Assembly: GCA_012797915.1 (NCBI GenBank)
Contig: JAAZOE010000402.1
Coordinates: 1 to 9,270, forward strand
Reading direction: 5' to 3'
Length of the DNA stretch: 9,270 bases
Source: Candidatus Zixiibacteriota bacterium
Lineage (GTDB): Bacteria > Zixibacteria > MSB-5A5 > GN15 > JAAZOE01
In this document: one piece after another, positions 1 to 5,306 of the stretch
Layout: each line of letters starts with the position of its first letter
Position numbering within the stretch: the first letter of the stretch is position 1
The notes under the pieces: generated by a model
Databases searched by the model: none
What the model was told of the DNA's origin: nothing
What the model saw: the letters and a program-made list of their open reading frames with translations, nothing else
Program-made: the position numbers and the translations under genes

Positions 1-550
1 AATGACGCCAGTCGAACTCGGCCAGGGGAACATGATACCCATTGGAGAAGCCGATGAGGTAGTATCGGCCTTCCACGGTCGGCCCGAAGACGACGTCTTT
101 CTTGTCCAGAATCTTGAAAGCATTGGTGATCATGTCGGGGGTGAGAGTCGGCGTCCGGCTGCCGATGAAGACGACTTTATTGTACCCCCCGGAAAAACAG
201 ATCCGCAGGGATTCATCCATCCGCTGGCCCCAGCGACCGGGGCTGAGTTCTCTGGCCTCGAATCGGTCTCCATCCAGCATCTGGCGTTTCTTGCCGCGCA
301 GGCGTCCTTTGAGGTAGGTCAGGATGGTCTCGACCCCCTTGCGGGTGTCAGGTAACGGCGCGAAATAGAGTTTGATATCCGGCTTGGTCAGCGACAGGGC
401 GTTGGTGATGCTGTCGGCGATGAAGGCGTGATGCAGGAAGTTGATTTCCTCCGGCGACAGCTGGTTCCCCAGGTTCATGGACGAGCCGTCTTCGGTAGTC
501 TCCTGAATGCAGATGATCAGGGCGGTCTTGTTCTTGGCTTTCGCCGTCAT
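1..550 (-). CDS. DUF2064 / TIGR04282-like GT-A fold protein, divergent, C-terminus cut by window edge
   Basis: The frame reads from an ATG at 550-548 and is still open at the left edge, giving 183 visible residues. The second half resembles the DUF2064 family of GT-A-fold glycosyltransferase-like proteins. It has WGQRM at residues 107-111, VVFIGSRTPTLTP at 126-138 and DVVFGPTVEGRYYLIGF at 152-168. Family members usually read IGsDsP and GPaxDGGYYLiG, so Arg132 stands where the metal-site Asp is expected and Glu160-Gly161-Arg162 replaces DGG. The N-terminal nucleotide-binding signature (KxPxpGxVKTRL) is not recognisable around residues 10-30. The GAGGAG sequence just upstream of the ATG supports this start. 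A strong promoter in the gap after ccdA suggests independent transcription. The family assignment is fairly secure, but catalytic activity is doubtful. The substrate is unknown. Confidence 0.72.
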   Translation of the reverse strand, partial: MTAKAKNKTALIICIQETTEDGSSMNLGNQLSPEEINFLHHAFIADSITNALSLTKPDIKLYFAPLPDTRKGVETILTYLKGRLRGKKRQMLDGDRFEARELSPGRWGQRMDESLRICFSGGYNKVVFIGSRTPTLTPDMITNAFKILDKKDVVFGPTVEGRYYLIGFSNGYHVPLAEFDWRH

Positions 551-581
551 GACTCCTCGATCGCCATGGTTAACGGCCGTC

Positions 582-610
582 AATATATACGTGGCCGCAA
601 CCGGTGTCAA
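582..610 (-). promoter_or_regulatory. Sigma-70-type promoter for the DUF2064-like gene
   Basis: On the minus strand there is a perfect -35 TTGACA (610-605), a 17-nt spacer and a -10 TATATT (587-582). The predicted transcript start is near 575, giving a leader of about 25 nt before the ATG at 550. It sits just downstream of the ccdA stop at 626, in the only gap between the two genes. An ATG at 567 opens a six-codon frame whose TGA overlaps the real start (ATGA). It may be chance. Confidence 0.7.
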
Positions 611-625
611 GACCCCGCGACGCGG

Positions 626-1369
626 TTACCCGACGTTCTGTAAAAACGGGAACCATTTCATCAGGTAAATCGAGATGACCTGCAACATATCGAAAAAGAT
701 CAGGATGCCGACCACGACCAGAAGCAGACCGGAGACGATCTCGACGGTATGAAAATGCTTCCGGAAGAACCCGAAGAAGCCCACGAAATAGTTGAACAGC
801 AGGGCGAAGATGATGAACGGGATGCCCAGGCCGGCGGAATAGAACGACAGCAGGATGATCCCCCGGCCGACCGAGCCCTCGTTGGCGGCCATGGCCAGGA
901 TGCCGCCGAGTATCGGCCCGATGCAGGGGGTCCAGCCGAAGGCGAAGGCGATGCCGACCAGAAACGAGCCGAGAATACCGAAGCGGCGCGACCCGGCATG
1001 AATCCGTTTCTCGTAATTGAGGACCTTGATCTTGAAGACGCCCATGACGTGCAGGCCGAAAAGGACCAGGACTGCGCCGGCGACCTTGTTGAAGACGGTC
1101 AGGTTGTCCCGCAGCCAGGAGCCGATGTAGGTGGCCGAGGCGCCCAGCAGGATAAAGACGGTGGAAAATCCGAGAACAAAGATGAACGAACTGAGGCCGA
1201 CCCGGATCATATTCTGCCGGCGGCGGCTGGTATCGGACAATTCATCCATGCTCAACCCGGAGATGAAGGACAGGTATCCGGGGATAAGCGGCAAAACACA
1301 GGGGGAAACGAACGACAGAAAACCTGCCAAAAGGGCTCCCATTGTCGTGACTGAGACTCCAAAATCCAT
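626..1369 (-). CDS. ccdA: CcdA/DsbD-family transmembrane thiol-disulfide transporter
   Basis: This 247-residue integral membrane protein belongs to the CcdA family (the DsbD transmembrane domain). These proteins carry reducing equivalents from cytoplasmic thioredoxin across the inner membrane to periplasmic thiol proteins, for example in cytochrome c maturation. The two signature cysteines lie in SPCVLPLIPGY (Cys24, first membrane segment) and GWTPCIGPILGG (Cys149, fourth segment). Hydrophobic stretches at about 8-36, 58-83, 95-113, 132-160, 168-192 and 209-230 fit the usual six helices. The length is typical for stand-alone CcdA. The start is supported by AGGTGAG two bases before the ATG. 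It follows the receiver-like gene after 59 nt containing a hairpin. No periplasmic partner is encoded next to it, but trxA lies 2.9 kb upstream on the same strand and could be the electron donor (inference). Confidence 0.93.
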   Translation of the reverse strand: MDFGVSVTTMGALLAGFLSFVSPCVLPLIPGYLSFISGLSMDELSDTSRRRQNMIRVGLSSFIFVLGFSTVFILLGASATYIGSWLRDNLTVFNKVAGAVLVLFGLHVMGVFKIKVLNYEKRIHAGSRRFGILGSFLVGIAFAFGWTPCIGPILGGILAMAANEGSVGRGIILLSFYSAGLGIPFIIFALLFNYFVGFFGFFRKHFHTVEIVSGLLLVVVGILIFFDMLQVISIYLMKWFPFLQNVG

Positions 1370-1402
1370 GGCTCACCTGGTGGTTGTTATAGACATGATG
1401 AT

Positions 1403-1427
1403 CCGGCCGTACCGCGGGGTCGGCCGG
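1403..1427 (-). terminator. GC-rich hairpin after the receiver-like gene, possible partial terminator or mRNA boundary
   Basis: CCGGCCG (1403-1409) is the inverted complement of CGGCCGG (1421-1427). The intervening bases can add three pairs (ACC/GGT) around a four-base loop with a one-base bulge. The structure starts two bases beyond the minus-strand TAA (1431-1429). No U-tract follows on either strand, so a classical intrinsic terminator is not demonstrated. It may attenuate or stabilise the message between this gene and ccdA. Confidence 0.4.
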
Positions 1428-1428
1428 G

Positions 1429-2700
1429 TTAGGACATCTTTCGATCCAAAGCTTCGCGGAAACATTCCGTTAAAATCCGATACACCGTCTCCTGATCGAG
1501 GTTCGACAGAATCCGTTCGGCCACTTTGGCGGAAACGGCCTCGATCAAATCCCGGGACAACATCTTGATATCGTTGGGGGAAACCTGCTCAATGGCTTCC
1601 CGCCAACCGAGCGCCGAGTCGGCCGCACCCGCCGGCCGCACCGTCGTCTCGCGCGGCGGCGTAATCGAGACGCTGGGGATCGGGGTTTCGGGGATATTCT
1701 CGATCTCCCTCTTGAACTCGGAGATGAATTTGTCGATTGCGTCTTGATGTTTGGGTTGATTGGCCGTTGGCGCCGAGGCCGCGGGAGCGGGCGTACCGGT
1801 CTTTCCGGCAATCTTCACCGGCCCCGAATCGGAAGCCGACTTCGGACGGGCGCCCTCCGGCGGAACGGTTCCCTCCCGCTTCAACTCCTTGATGAACCAG
1901 TCGTAATCGTGCGTCCGGGGGACGGCCTCCTCGAACATCGGCCCCTGCAGTTCCGGCGGCGTCGTCATGCCGTATTGATCGCTGACGATTTCGATTTTCC
2001 CCGATCCCGAAAATCCTTCGGGGGAAAGGTCATCTTCCTTCGTCGGGCCGCTGGCGGGGGCCGGTGCCGGCGGTGGCGCAGCCGGGACCGTCCCGCTGTC
2101 CTTGATGCTGACCTGGTCGACCTTTTTGGATACCGCTCCGCTGTCCTCGGCGGAGGCGCCATACTCGAATCCGATCATCGTTTCCTTGGTCGGCTTGGCG
2201 TTCAAGATTCGAAAGGCGCCGGTATCGTCGCCGATGACCTTGGATTCATCCACCTCCAGGCGATCCAGTCCCAAGGCGGCATCGATGATGTCGTCCTCGA
2301 GCGTGGCACCCTCGAACGGCGACGCCGGCTGCGTCGGGGCCACCGGGCGATAATTCCCTTTCGAGGCCACCGCATCCAGAAATTCCCGCGGGGTGAACGG
2401 CTTGGGGATGATTAATTCCGGAGGAAAGCCGGACTCGCCGGCAGTCGGATCGTGGAGGATAAGAAGCGGCAGCGACGCCGTCGCCGGATCGGCGCCGAGA
2501 GTATCGACGAACCGCCGGCCGGTGGCCTCGACCGCCGTCGAGGAGACCAGGATCAGCTCGATACGACTTCCCCGGATAATCGTGCGGGCCTCCTCCGCGC
2601 TGGTGGCCGAAAAGACCTCATACCCGTTCTGCCGCAGAAGCGACTCGGCGATCCCGCGGACCGCCAGCGATTCTTCCACTACCAGGACTTTCTTCGCCAT
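1429..2700 (-). CDS. Pseudo-receiver (CheY-like) protein with long disordered linker and helical C-terminus
   Basis: Residues 3-114 have the pattern of a response-regulator receiver domain: KKVLVVEES in strand 1, LILVSS in strand 3 and IPKPFTPREFL with the conserved Lys100. The phosphoacceptor Asp is replaced by Ser53, the acidic pair reads Glu9-Glu10, and the switch Thr/Ser position is His83, so ordinary phosphorylation is unlikely. Residues 115-360 are rich in Pro, Ala, Ser and acidic residues and look disordered. They contain three DSGxV motifs (186, 201, 291) and two copies of a D-x-F-I-x-E-[L/F]-K-R-E motif (267-276 and 323-332). Residues 365-421 look helical (DLIEAVSAKVAERIL). There is no recognisable DNA-binding or enzymatic output domain. 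The gene starts 6 nt after the rhomboid stop, so the two are probably one operon. A scaffold or adaptor role is a guess. Confidence 0.82.
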   Translation of the reverse strand: MAKKVLVVEESLAVRGIAESLLRQNGYEVFSATSAEEARTIIRGSRIELILVSSTAVEATGRRFVDTLGADPATASLPLLILHDPTAGESGFPPELIIPKPFTPREFLDAVASKGNYRPVAPTQPASPFEGATLEDDIIDAALGLDRLEVDESKVIGDDTGAFRILNAKPTKETMIGFEYGASAEDSGAVSKKVDQVSIKDSGTVPAAPPPAPAPASGPTKEDDLSPEGFSGSGKIEIVSDQYGMTTPPELQGPMFEEAVPRTHDYDWFIKELKREGTVPPEGARPKSASDSGPVKIAGKTGTPAPAASAPTANQPKHQDAIDKFISEFKREIENIPETPIPSVSITPPRETTVRPAGAADSALGWREAIEQVSPNDIKMLSRDLIEAVSAKVAERILSNLDQETVYRILTECFREALDRKMS

Positions 2701-2706
2701 ATCTGC

Positions 2707-3549
2707 CTACTTTCTCTTCTTCGCCAGCAGGTCGCTGGCGTTTTCGAGAAAATGACGTTCTTCTTCGCTGATGTTCTCGAGGCCGACCCGATTGATCTTA
2801 TCCAATATTTCATCGACCCGTTTCATGACATCCTCGGCCTGGCGCCGGTTTTGTTCCAGTTTACGAGATTTCGCCCGGTAACGCAAGCCGTCAATGTAGC
2901 GCCGGGGAGAAAGTTTCCGGCTCCAGGTCCGCAGCCGCCAGTCCAGCTTCAGATAGATGAAGCCGACGACCGCCCCGCCCAGGTGGGCCAGATGGCCGAT
3001 CCCATCGGGGGTCGACGAGAGGGACCCCAAAAATTCCAATCCGACAAACAGCAGGACGGCATACTTGACCTTCATGGGGAAGATGAAATAGAGATACATG
3101 ATCTGATCGGGGAACATGACGGCATAGGCCGCCAAAAGCCCATAGATGGCCCCCGAGGCTCCGATCGTCGGCACCATCGACGACGGCTGAAAGGCCGTCG
3201 TGCACAGCCCGCCGGCGATTCCGGTCATGAAATAATAAAACAAAAACCGCCTGGTGCCCCAGGTTTGCTCGATGGTGGCGCCGAACATCCAGAGGATGAA
3301 CATGTTGATCAGGATATGCAGCAGGCCGCCGTGGAGGAACATGTAGGTCACCAGCCGCCAGACCTCGAGATGGCCGATGACGGCGGCGGGAATCAGCCCG
3401 AACCGGAGCACCAGGATTCGTTCGGTGACCAGCTGAATCAGATAGATGCCGATGTTGGCGGCCAGTAGCCATTTGACCGCCGGCGGGATTGCCCGCCATC
3501 CGCCGAACCCGGAGGCGCCGGGATAGGTGTTGAGCGTGTAGCGTCTCAT
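2707..3549 (-). CDS. Rhomboid-family intramembrane serine protease with DUF6576-like C-terminal tail
   Basis: With the ATG at 3549 the protein has 280 residues. Rhomboids cleave transmembrane substrates inside the membrane with a Ser-His dyad. The key parts are visible: the HGGLLHILIN segment (His73, His78, Asn82), the catalytic serine in GASGAIYG (Ser132), and HLAHLGGAVVG with catalytic His189. Hydrophobic stretches between about 25 and 202 fit a six-helix core. From about 205 a basic, soluble, coiled-coil-like tail follows. Its end (DEILDKINRVG, then EEERHFLENAS) resembles the small DUF6576 domain seen on many rhomboids of the Bacteroidetes side of the bacterial tree. The frame extends eight codons upstream to a TTG. 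The ATG at 3549 is preferred, though neither start has a convincing Shine-Dalgarno sequence. Its substrate is unknown. Confidence 0.92.
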   Translation of the reverse strand: MRRYTLNTYPGASGFGGWRAIPPAVKWLLAANIGIYLIQLVTERILVLRFGLIPAAVIGHLEVWRLVTYMFLHGGLLHILINMFILWMFGATIEQTWGTRRFLFYYFMTGIAGGLCTTAFQPSSMVPTIGASGAIYGLLAAYAVMFPDQIMYLYFIFPMKVKYAVLLFVGLEFLGSLSSTPDGIGHLAHLGGAVVGFIYLKLDWRLRTWSRKLSPRRYIDGLRYRAKSRKLEQNRRQAEDVMKRVDEILDKINRVGLENISEEERHFLENASDLLAKKRK

Positions 3550-3616
3550 ATATACTCTGTATATCGGCACCAAAAGCGGCCGTTCTTACCGCCTTTCTCA
3601 GGGTTGTCTCGTTCGG

Positions 3617-3635
3617 AAAACGGCCATCAGGGCCG
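3617..3635 (-). terminator. Probable intrinsic terminator of the trxA operon
   Basis: On the minus strand CGGCC (3635-3631), a five-base loop and GGCCG (3625-3621) are followed directly by TTTT (3620-3617). The stem is short but all G:C. It lies between the small membrane ORF and the rhomboid start, where the trxA-CoA-binding-small-ORF transcript would be expected to end. It sits 11 nt beyond the TAA (3647) that would close a read-through frame, rather than directly after the TGA. Confidence 0.4.
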
Positions 3636-3663
3636 GGCCGGCGCCTTTATCGCGGGCACCGGT

Positions 3664-3713
3664 CGGAAGAATCTTCCGGCTCCTCCGGAGCCGGTGTCCG
3701 CCGTGTCGGGCGG
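3664..3713 (-). repeat. Cluster of three small inverted repeats just downstream of the TGA of the small membrane ORF
   Basis: Read on the minus strand from the TGA at 3727-3725, three stems follow. CCGCC/GGCGG (3713-3709 with 3702-3698) has a six-base loop CGACAC. CCGGCTCC/GGAGCCGG (3694-3687 with 3683-3676) is a perfect 8-bp stem with loop GGA. CGGAAG/CTTCCG (3678-3673 with 3669-3664) shares three bases with the second stem, so those two compete. None has a following U-tract. They could be mRNA 3'-end structure, a leader for the rhomboid gene, or a SECIS-like element. Confidence 0.5.
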
Positions 3714-3724
3714 TTGGGAACGCC

Positions 3725-3820
3725 TCAGGTCGGAACCCCCAGTCGCGGGAAGACCAGCCGGGTTAAAACCAGCCAGAGCCCGGCGACCACGACAATTGTC
3801 AAGAGTGTTTGCCAGTCCAT
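3725..3820 (-). CDS. Small single-helix membrane peptide (31 aa; possible TGA read-through to 3647)
   Basis: The ATG at 3820-3818 starts one base after the TAA of the CoA-binding gene. GGAAGG (3830-3825) in the end of that gene is a good ribosome binding site, so translation is probably coupled. The peptide reads MDWQTLLTIVVV, then a hydrophobic run to about residue 19, then basic LTRLVFPRLGVPT. This is a typical one-pass inner-membrane microprotein with a short cytoplasmic tail. It stops at TGA (3727-3725). The frame then stays open for 25 codons (GVPNRPTRR at first, later PEEPEDSSDRCPR) to a TAA at 3649-3647, with hairpins close behind the TGA. Plain termination at 31 residues is the default reading. 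A Sec-containing 57-residue product is the alternative. I do not recognise a named family. Confidence 0.6.
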   Translation of the reverse strand: MDWQTLLTIVVVAGLWLVLTRLVFPRLGVPT

Positions 3821-3821
3821 A

Positions 3822-4256
3822 TTACCTTCCCAATCGGGAATACTCCTTCAAGAGGCATCTGTCCATGACTATCGGCCGGCCGGCCTTGGCGGCCAGAGCA
3901 TAGGATTCCTCGGAGACAACCCCCTCCTGGAGCCAGATATATTTGACTCCCAGCGCCAGCGCCTCCGAAACGATCGGCGGGGTCGCCTCCCCCTTGCGGA
4001 AAATATCGACCAGGTCGATCGGCCGCCCGACACTGGGCAAGTCGGGATAGCAGGTCCTACCCAGGATCTCTTTCTGCCCCGGATTAATCGGGATGATATC
4101 GAACCCCTGCTGGAGAAGAAAGGAGGCCACGCGAAACGACGGCCGGTCGGGATCGGCTGAGAGGCCGACCACGGCAACGACCTTCGTGTCCCGAAGGATC
4201 GCCTCGATGGCAGCCGAATCGGGGTTTTTCCAACCGGGCAATGGACTATCGACCAT
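3822..4256 (-). CDS. CoA-binding domain protein, YccU family
   Basis: The 144-residue protein is a single Rossmann-fold CoA-binding domain (CoA_binding_2). It matches the YccU family along its length. VVAVVGLSADPDRPSFRVA (residues 26-44) is the nucleotide-binding loop, followed by IIPINPGQKEILG (54-66), DLVDIFRK (81-88), KYIWLQEGVVSEES (105-118) and MDRCLLKEYSRLG (131-143) with the conserved Cys133. These proteins bind CoA in related structures, but their cellular role is poorly defined. The gene starts 10 nt after the trxA stop with only a weak AAGAA upstream, so it is probably translated as part of the trxA message. The small membrane ORF follows with a 1-nt gap. Confidence 0.9.
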   Translation of the reverse strand: MVDSPLPGWKNPDSAAIEAILRDTKVVAVVGLSADPDRPSFRVASFLLQQGFDIIPINPGQKEILGRTCYPDLPSVGRPIDLVDIFRKGEATPPIVSEALALGVKYIWLQEGVVSEESYALAAKAGRPIVMDRCLLKEYSRLGR

Positions 4257-4266
4257 ATTCTTGCGA

Positions 4267-4593
4267 TTACCCTATGGCCTTGTTCAGGCGGGCCACCAGT
4301 TGCGCCTTGGGCACCGCCCCGATGATCTGGTCGACCACCTTGCCGTTCTTGAAGACCAATAGCGATGGAATAGACATAATGGAGAAGGAGGCGGGCGTCT
4401 TGGGGTTGGAATCGACGTCCATCTTGGTCACTTTCAATTTCCCGGCAAACTCACCGGCGATCTCTTCCACGACCGGTGAAATCATTTTGCACGGTCCGCA
4501 CCATTCCGCCCAAAAATCCACTAGTACGGGGATCGACGATTTCTTCACTTCCTGTTCGAACGTTTCATCGGTAACTGCCACTGCCAAACCCAT
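4267..4593 (-). CDS. trxA: Thioredoxin
   Basis: The 108-residue product has the standard length of thioredoxin 1, the cytoplasmic disulfide reductase that is recharged by thioredoxin reductase. The active site WCGPC has Cys32 and Cys35, the buried Asp26 is present in VLVDFWAEW, and the cis-proline is Pro76 in SIPSL. FKNGKVVDQIIGAVPK (81-96) completes the family pattern. The frame is open 43 codons further upstream, but the ATG at 4593 has GGAGGAGG (4606-4599) five bases before it, and the thioredoxin fold begins there. It is the first gene of a probable three-gene operon with the YccU-type protein and the small membrane ORF. Besides general reduction it may feed electrons to the CcdA protein encoded at 626-1369 (inference). 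Confidence 0.97.
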   Translation of the reverse strand: MGLAVAVTDETFEQEVKKSSIPVLVDFWAEWCGPCKMISPVVEEIAGEFAGKLKVTKMDVDSNPKTPASFSIMSIPSLLVFKNGKVVDQIIGAVPKAQLVARLNKAIG

Positions 4594-4690
4594 CGGTTCC
4601 TCCTCCAGGTCAATGATCACATGTTTTTCTATAGAACACCGCCGTCTTCGAACGGTTCCCGGGTTCATTCCGTCGCGATCGACATCTTGG

Positions 4691-4718
4691 ATAATAATGT
4701 CCCAAGAGAACCCTGCAA
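4691..4718 (-). promoter_or_regulatory. Candidate promoter for trxA
   Basis: On the minus strand TTGCAG (4718-4713) and TATTAT (4696-4691) are separated by 16 nt. The -10 matches five of six consensus bases, the -35 only three. Transcription would start near 4684, giving a leader of about 90 nt. The surrounding DNA (about 4680-4735) is the most AT-rich part of this divergent intergenic region, and could also drive the plus strand. Confidence 0.35.
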
Positions 4719-4764
4719 ACATTTTTTTCCGTCTCCGGCCGCGCGGACGATCGGTTTCCCGCCC

Positions 4765-4804
4765 GTCAACCGAACGACCAACAAGACTCGATTCGGCGGT
4801 TGAC
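4765..4804. repeat. 8-bp inverted repeat upstream of dtd
   Basis: GTCAACCG (4765-4772) and CGGTTGAC (4797-4804) are perfect inverted complements separated by 24 nt, with CCGAA and TTCGG nested inside. The right arm overlaps a consensus -35 box (TTGACA, 4800-4805). It could be an operator pair or a stem in an mRNA leader. Chance cannot be excluded. Confidence 0.4.
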
Positions 4805-4828
4805 AGCGGCCGGGCGAGTCACTACCTT
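4800..4828 (+). promoter_or_regulatory. Weak candidate promoter for the dtd-maf-rodZ-smc cluster
   Basis: A perfect TTGACA (4800-4805) lies 17 nt before TACCTT (4823-4828), which matches the -10 consensus poorly. Transcription would begin only about four bases before the dtd ATG at 4839, leaving the Shine-Dalgarno sequence outside the message. A promoter further upstream in the AT-rich stretch near 4690 is therefore also plausible. Confidence 0.25.
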
Positions 4829-4838
4829 CGGGGCGGTT

Positions 4839-5306
4839 ATGAAACTGGTTGTCCAGAGAGTCCGCACGGGCCGGGTTACGGTCTTCGACCAGAGCGACGC
4901 CCCGCGGTCAACGGAAGAAATCGGGCAAGGGCTGGTTATTCTGGTCGGGTTCCGCTTGGGGGATCAGCTGGACGCGGTGGCGAAGATGGCCAGAAAGGTA
5001 CTGGAACTGCGGATCTTCGAGGATGAGGCCGGCAAGATGAATCGGTCGGTGATCGATATCGGCGGCGCTGTGCTGGCGGTCTCGCAATTCACCCTGTACG
5101 GCGACACCCGCCGGGGTCGGCGACCGAGTTTTACCGAGGCCCTTCCCCCGGCGGAGGCGGAACCGATGTATCGGCGGTTCGTGCAGCTCTTGTCCGGGTC
5201 GGGTTTGAGGACCGCCTCGGGGGAATTTGGCGCCAAAATGGAAGTGGAAATTATCAATGACGGTCCGGTTACCATCATTCTCGACGATGACGCTGCCCAA
5301 TCTTAG
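4839..5306 (+). CDS. dtd: D-aminoacyl-tRNA deacylase
   Basis: Dtd hydrolyses D-amino acids (and mischarged glycine) from tRNA, protecting translation. The 155-residue protein begins MKLVVQRV, as in the family. It carries both signature motifs: SQFTLYGDT (residues 82-90, with Thr85 in the active site) and NDGPVT (140-145, the Gly-cisPro selectivity motif). RRGRRPSF (91-98) also fits. A few extra residues around 15-26 separate the first strands, slightly lengthening it compared with the usual 145 or so. The frame is open to a TTG at 4800, but the ATG at 4839 has GGGGCGG just upstream and starts at the family's normal N-terminus. The 3' end overlaps maf by 20 nt. Confidence 0.96.
   Translation: MKLVVQRVRTGRVTVFDQSDAPRSTEEIGQGLVILVGFRLGDQLDAVAKMARKVLELRIFEDEAGKMNRSVIDIGGAVLAVSQFTLYGDTRRGRRPSFTEALPPAEAEPMYRRFVQLLSGSGLRTASGEFGAKMEVEIINDGPVTIILDDDAAQS

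Noticed and set aside
749..1354. 201-codon plus-strand open frame
   Set aside because: It is antisense to ccdA, whose cysteine motifs and membrane helices are clear. The product is acidic low-complexity sequence.
1371..1389. TATAAC (1389-1384, minus) as a ccdA promoter -10
   Set aside because: No acceptable -35 lies 16-18 nt upstream, and the implied transcript would begin inside or next to the Shine-Dalgarno sequence.
1744..2415. 223-codon plus-strand open frame
   Set aside because: It is antisense to the receiver-like gene, very Arg/Gly rich, and has no family resemblance.
2452..3468. 338-codon plus-strand open frame
   Set aside because: It lies antisense to the rhomboid gene and the 5' end of the receiver-like gene, both supported by family motifs. 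Its product is low-complexity, rich in Asp/Gly/Gln/Pro, with no recognisable domain. GC-rich codon use on the other strand creates it.
3550..3573. TTG start of the rhomboid gene at 3573
   Set aside because: It has no ribosome site and adds only eight unremarkable residues. The ATG at 3549 is a better choice, though not proven.
3604..3903. 99-codon plus-strand open frame over the hairpin region
   Set aside because: It overlaps the small membrane ORF and the end of the YccU-type gene in antisense, lacks a ribosome site and has no recognisable domain.
4594..4722. 43-codon N-terminal extension of thioredoxin
   Set aside because: The extension is unlike any targeting peptide. The GGAGGAGG before the ATG at 4593 and the standard 108-residue length fix the start there.
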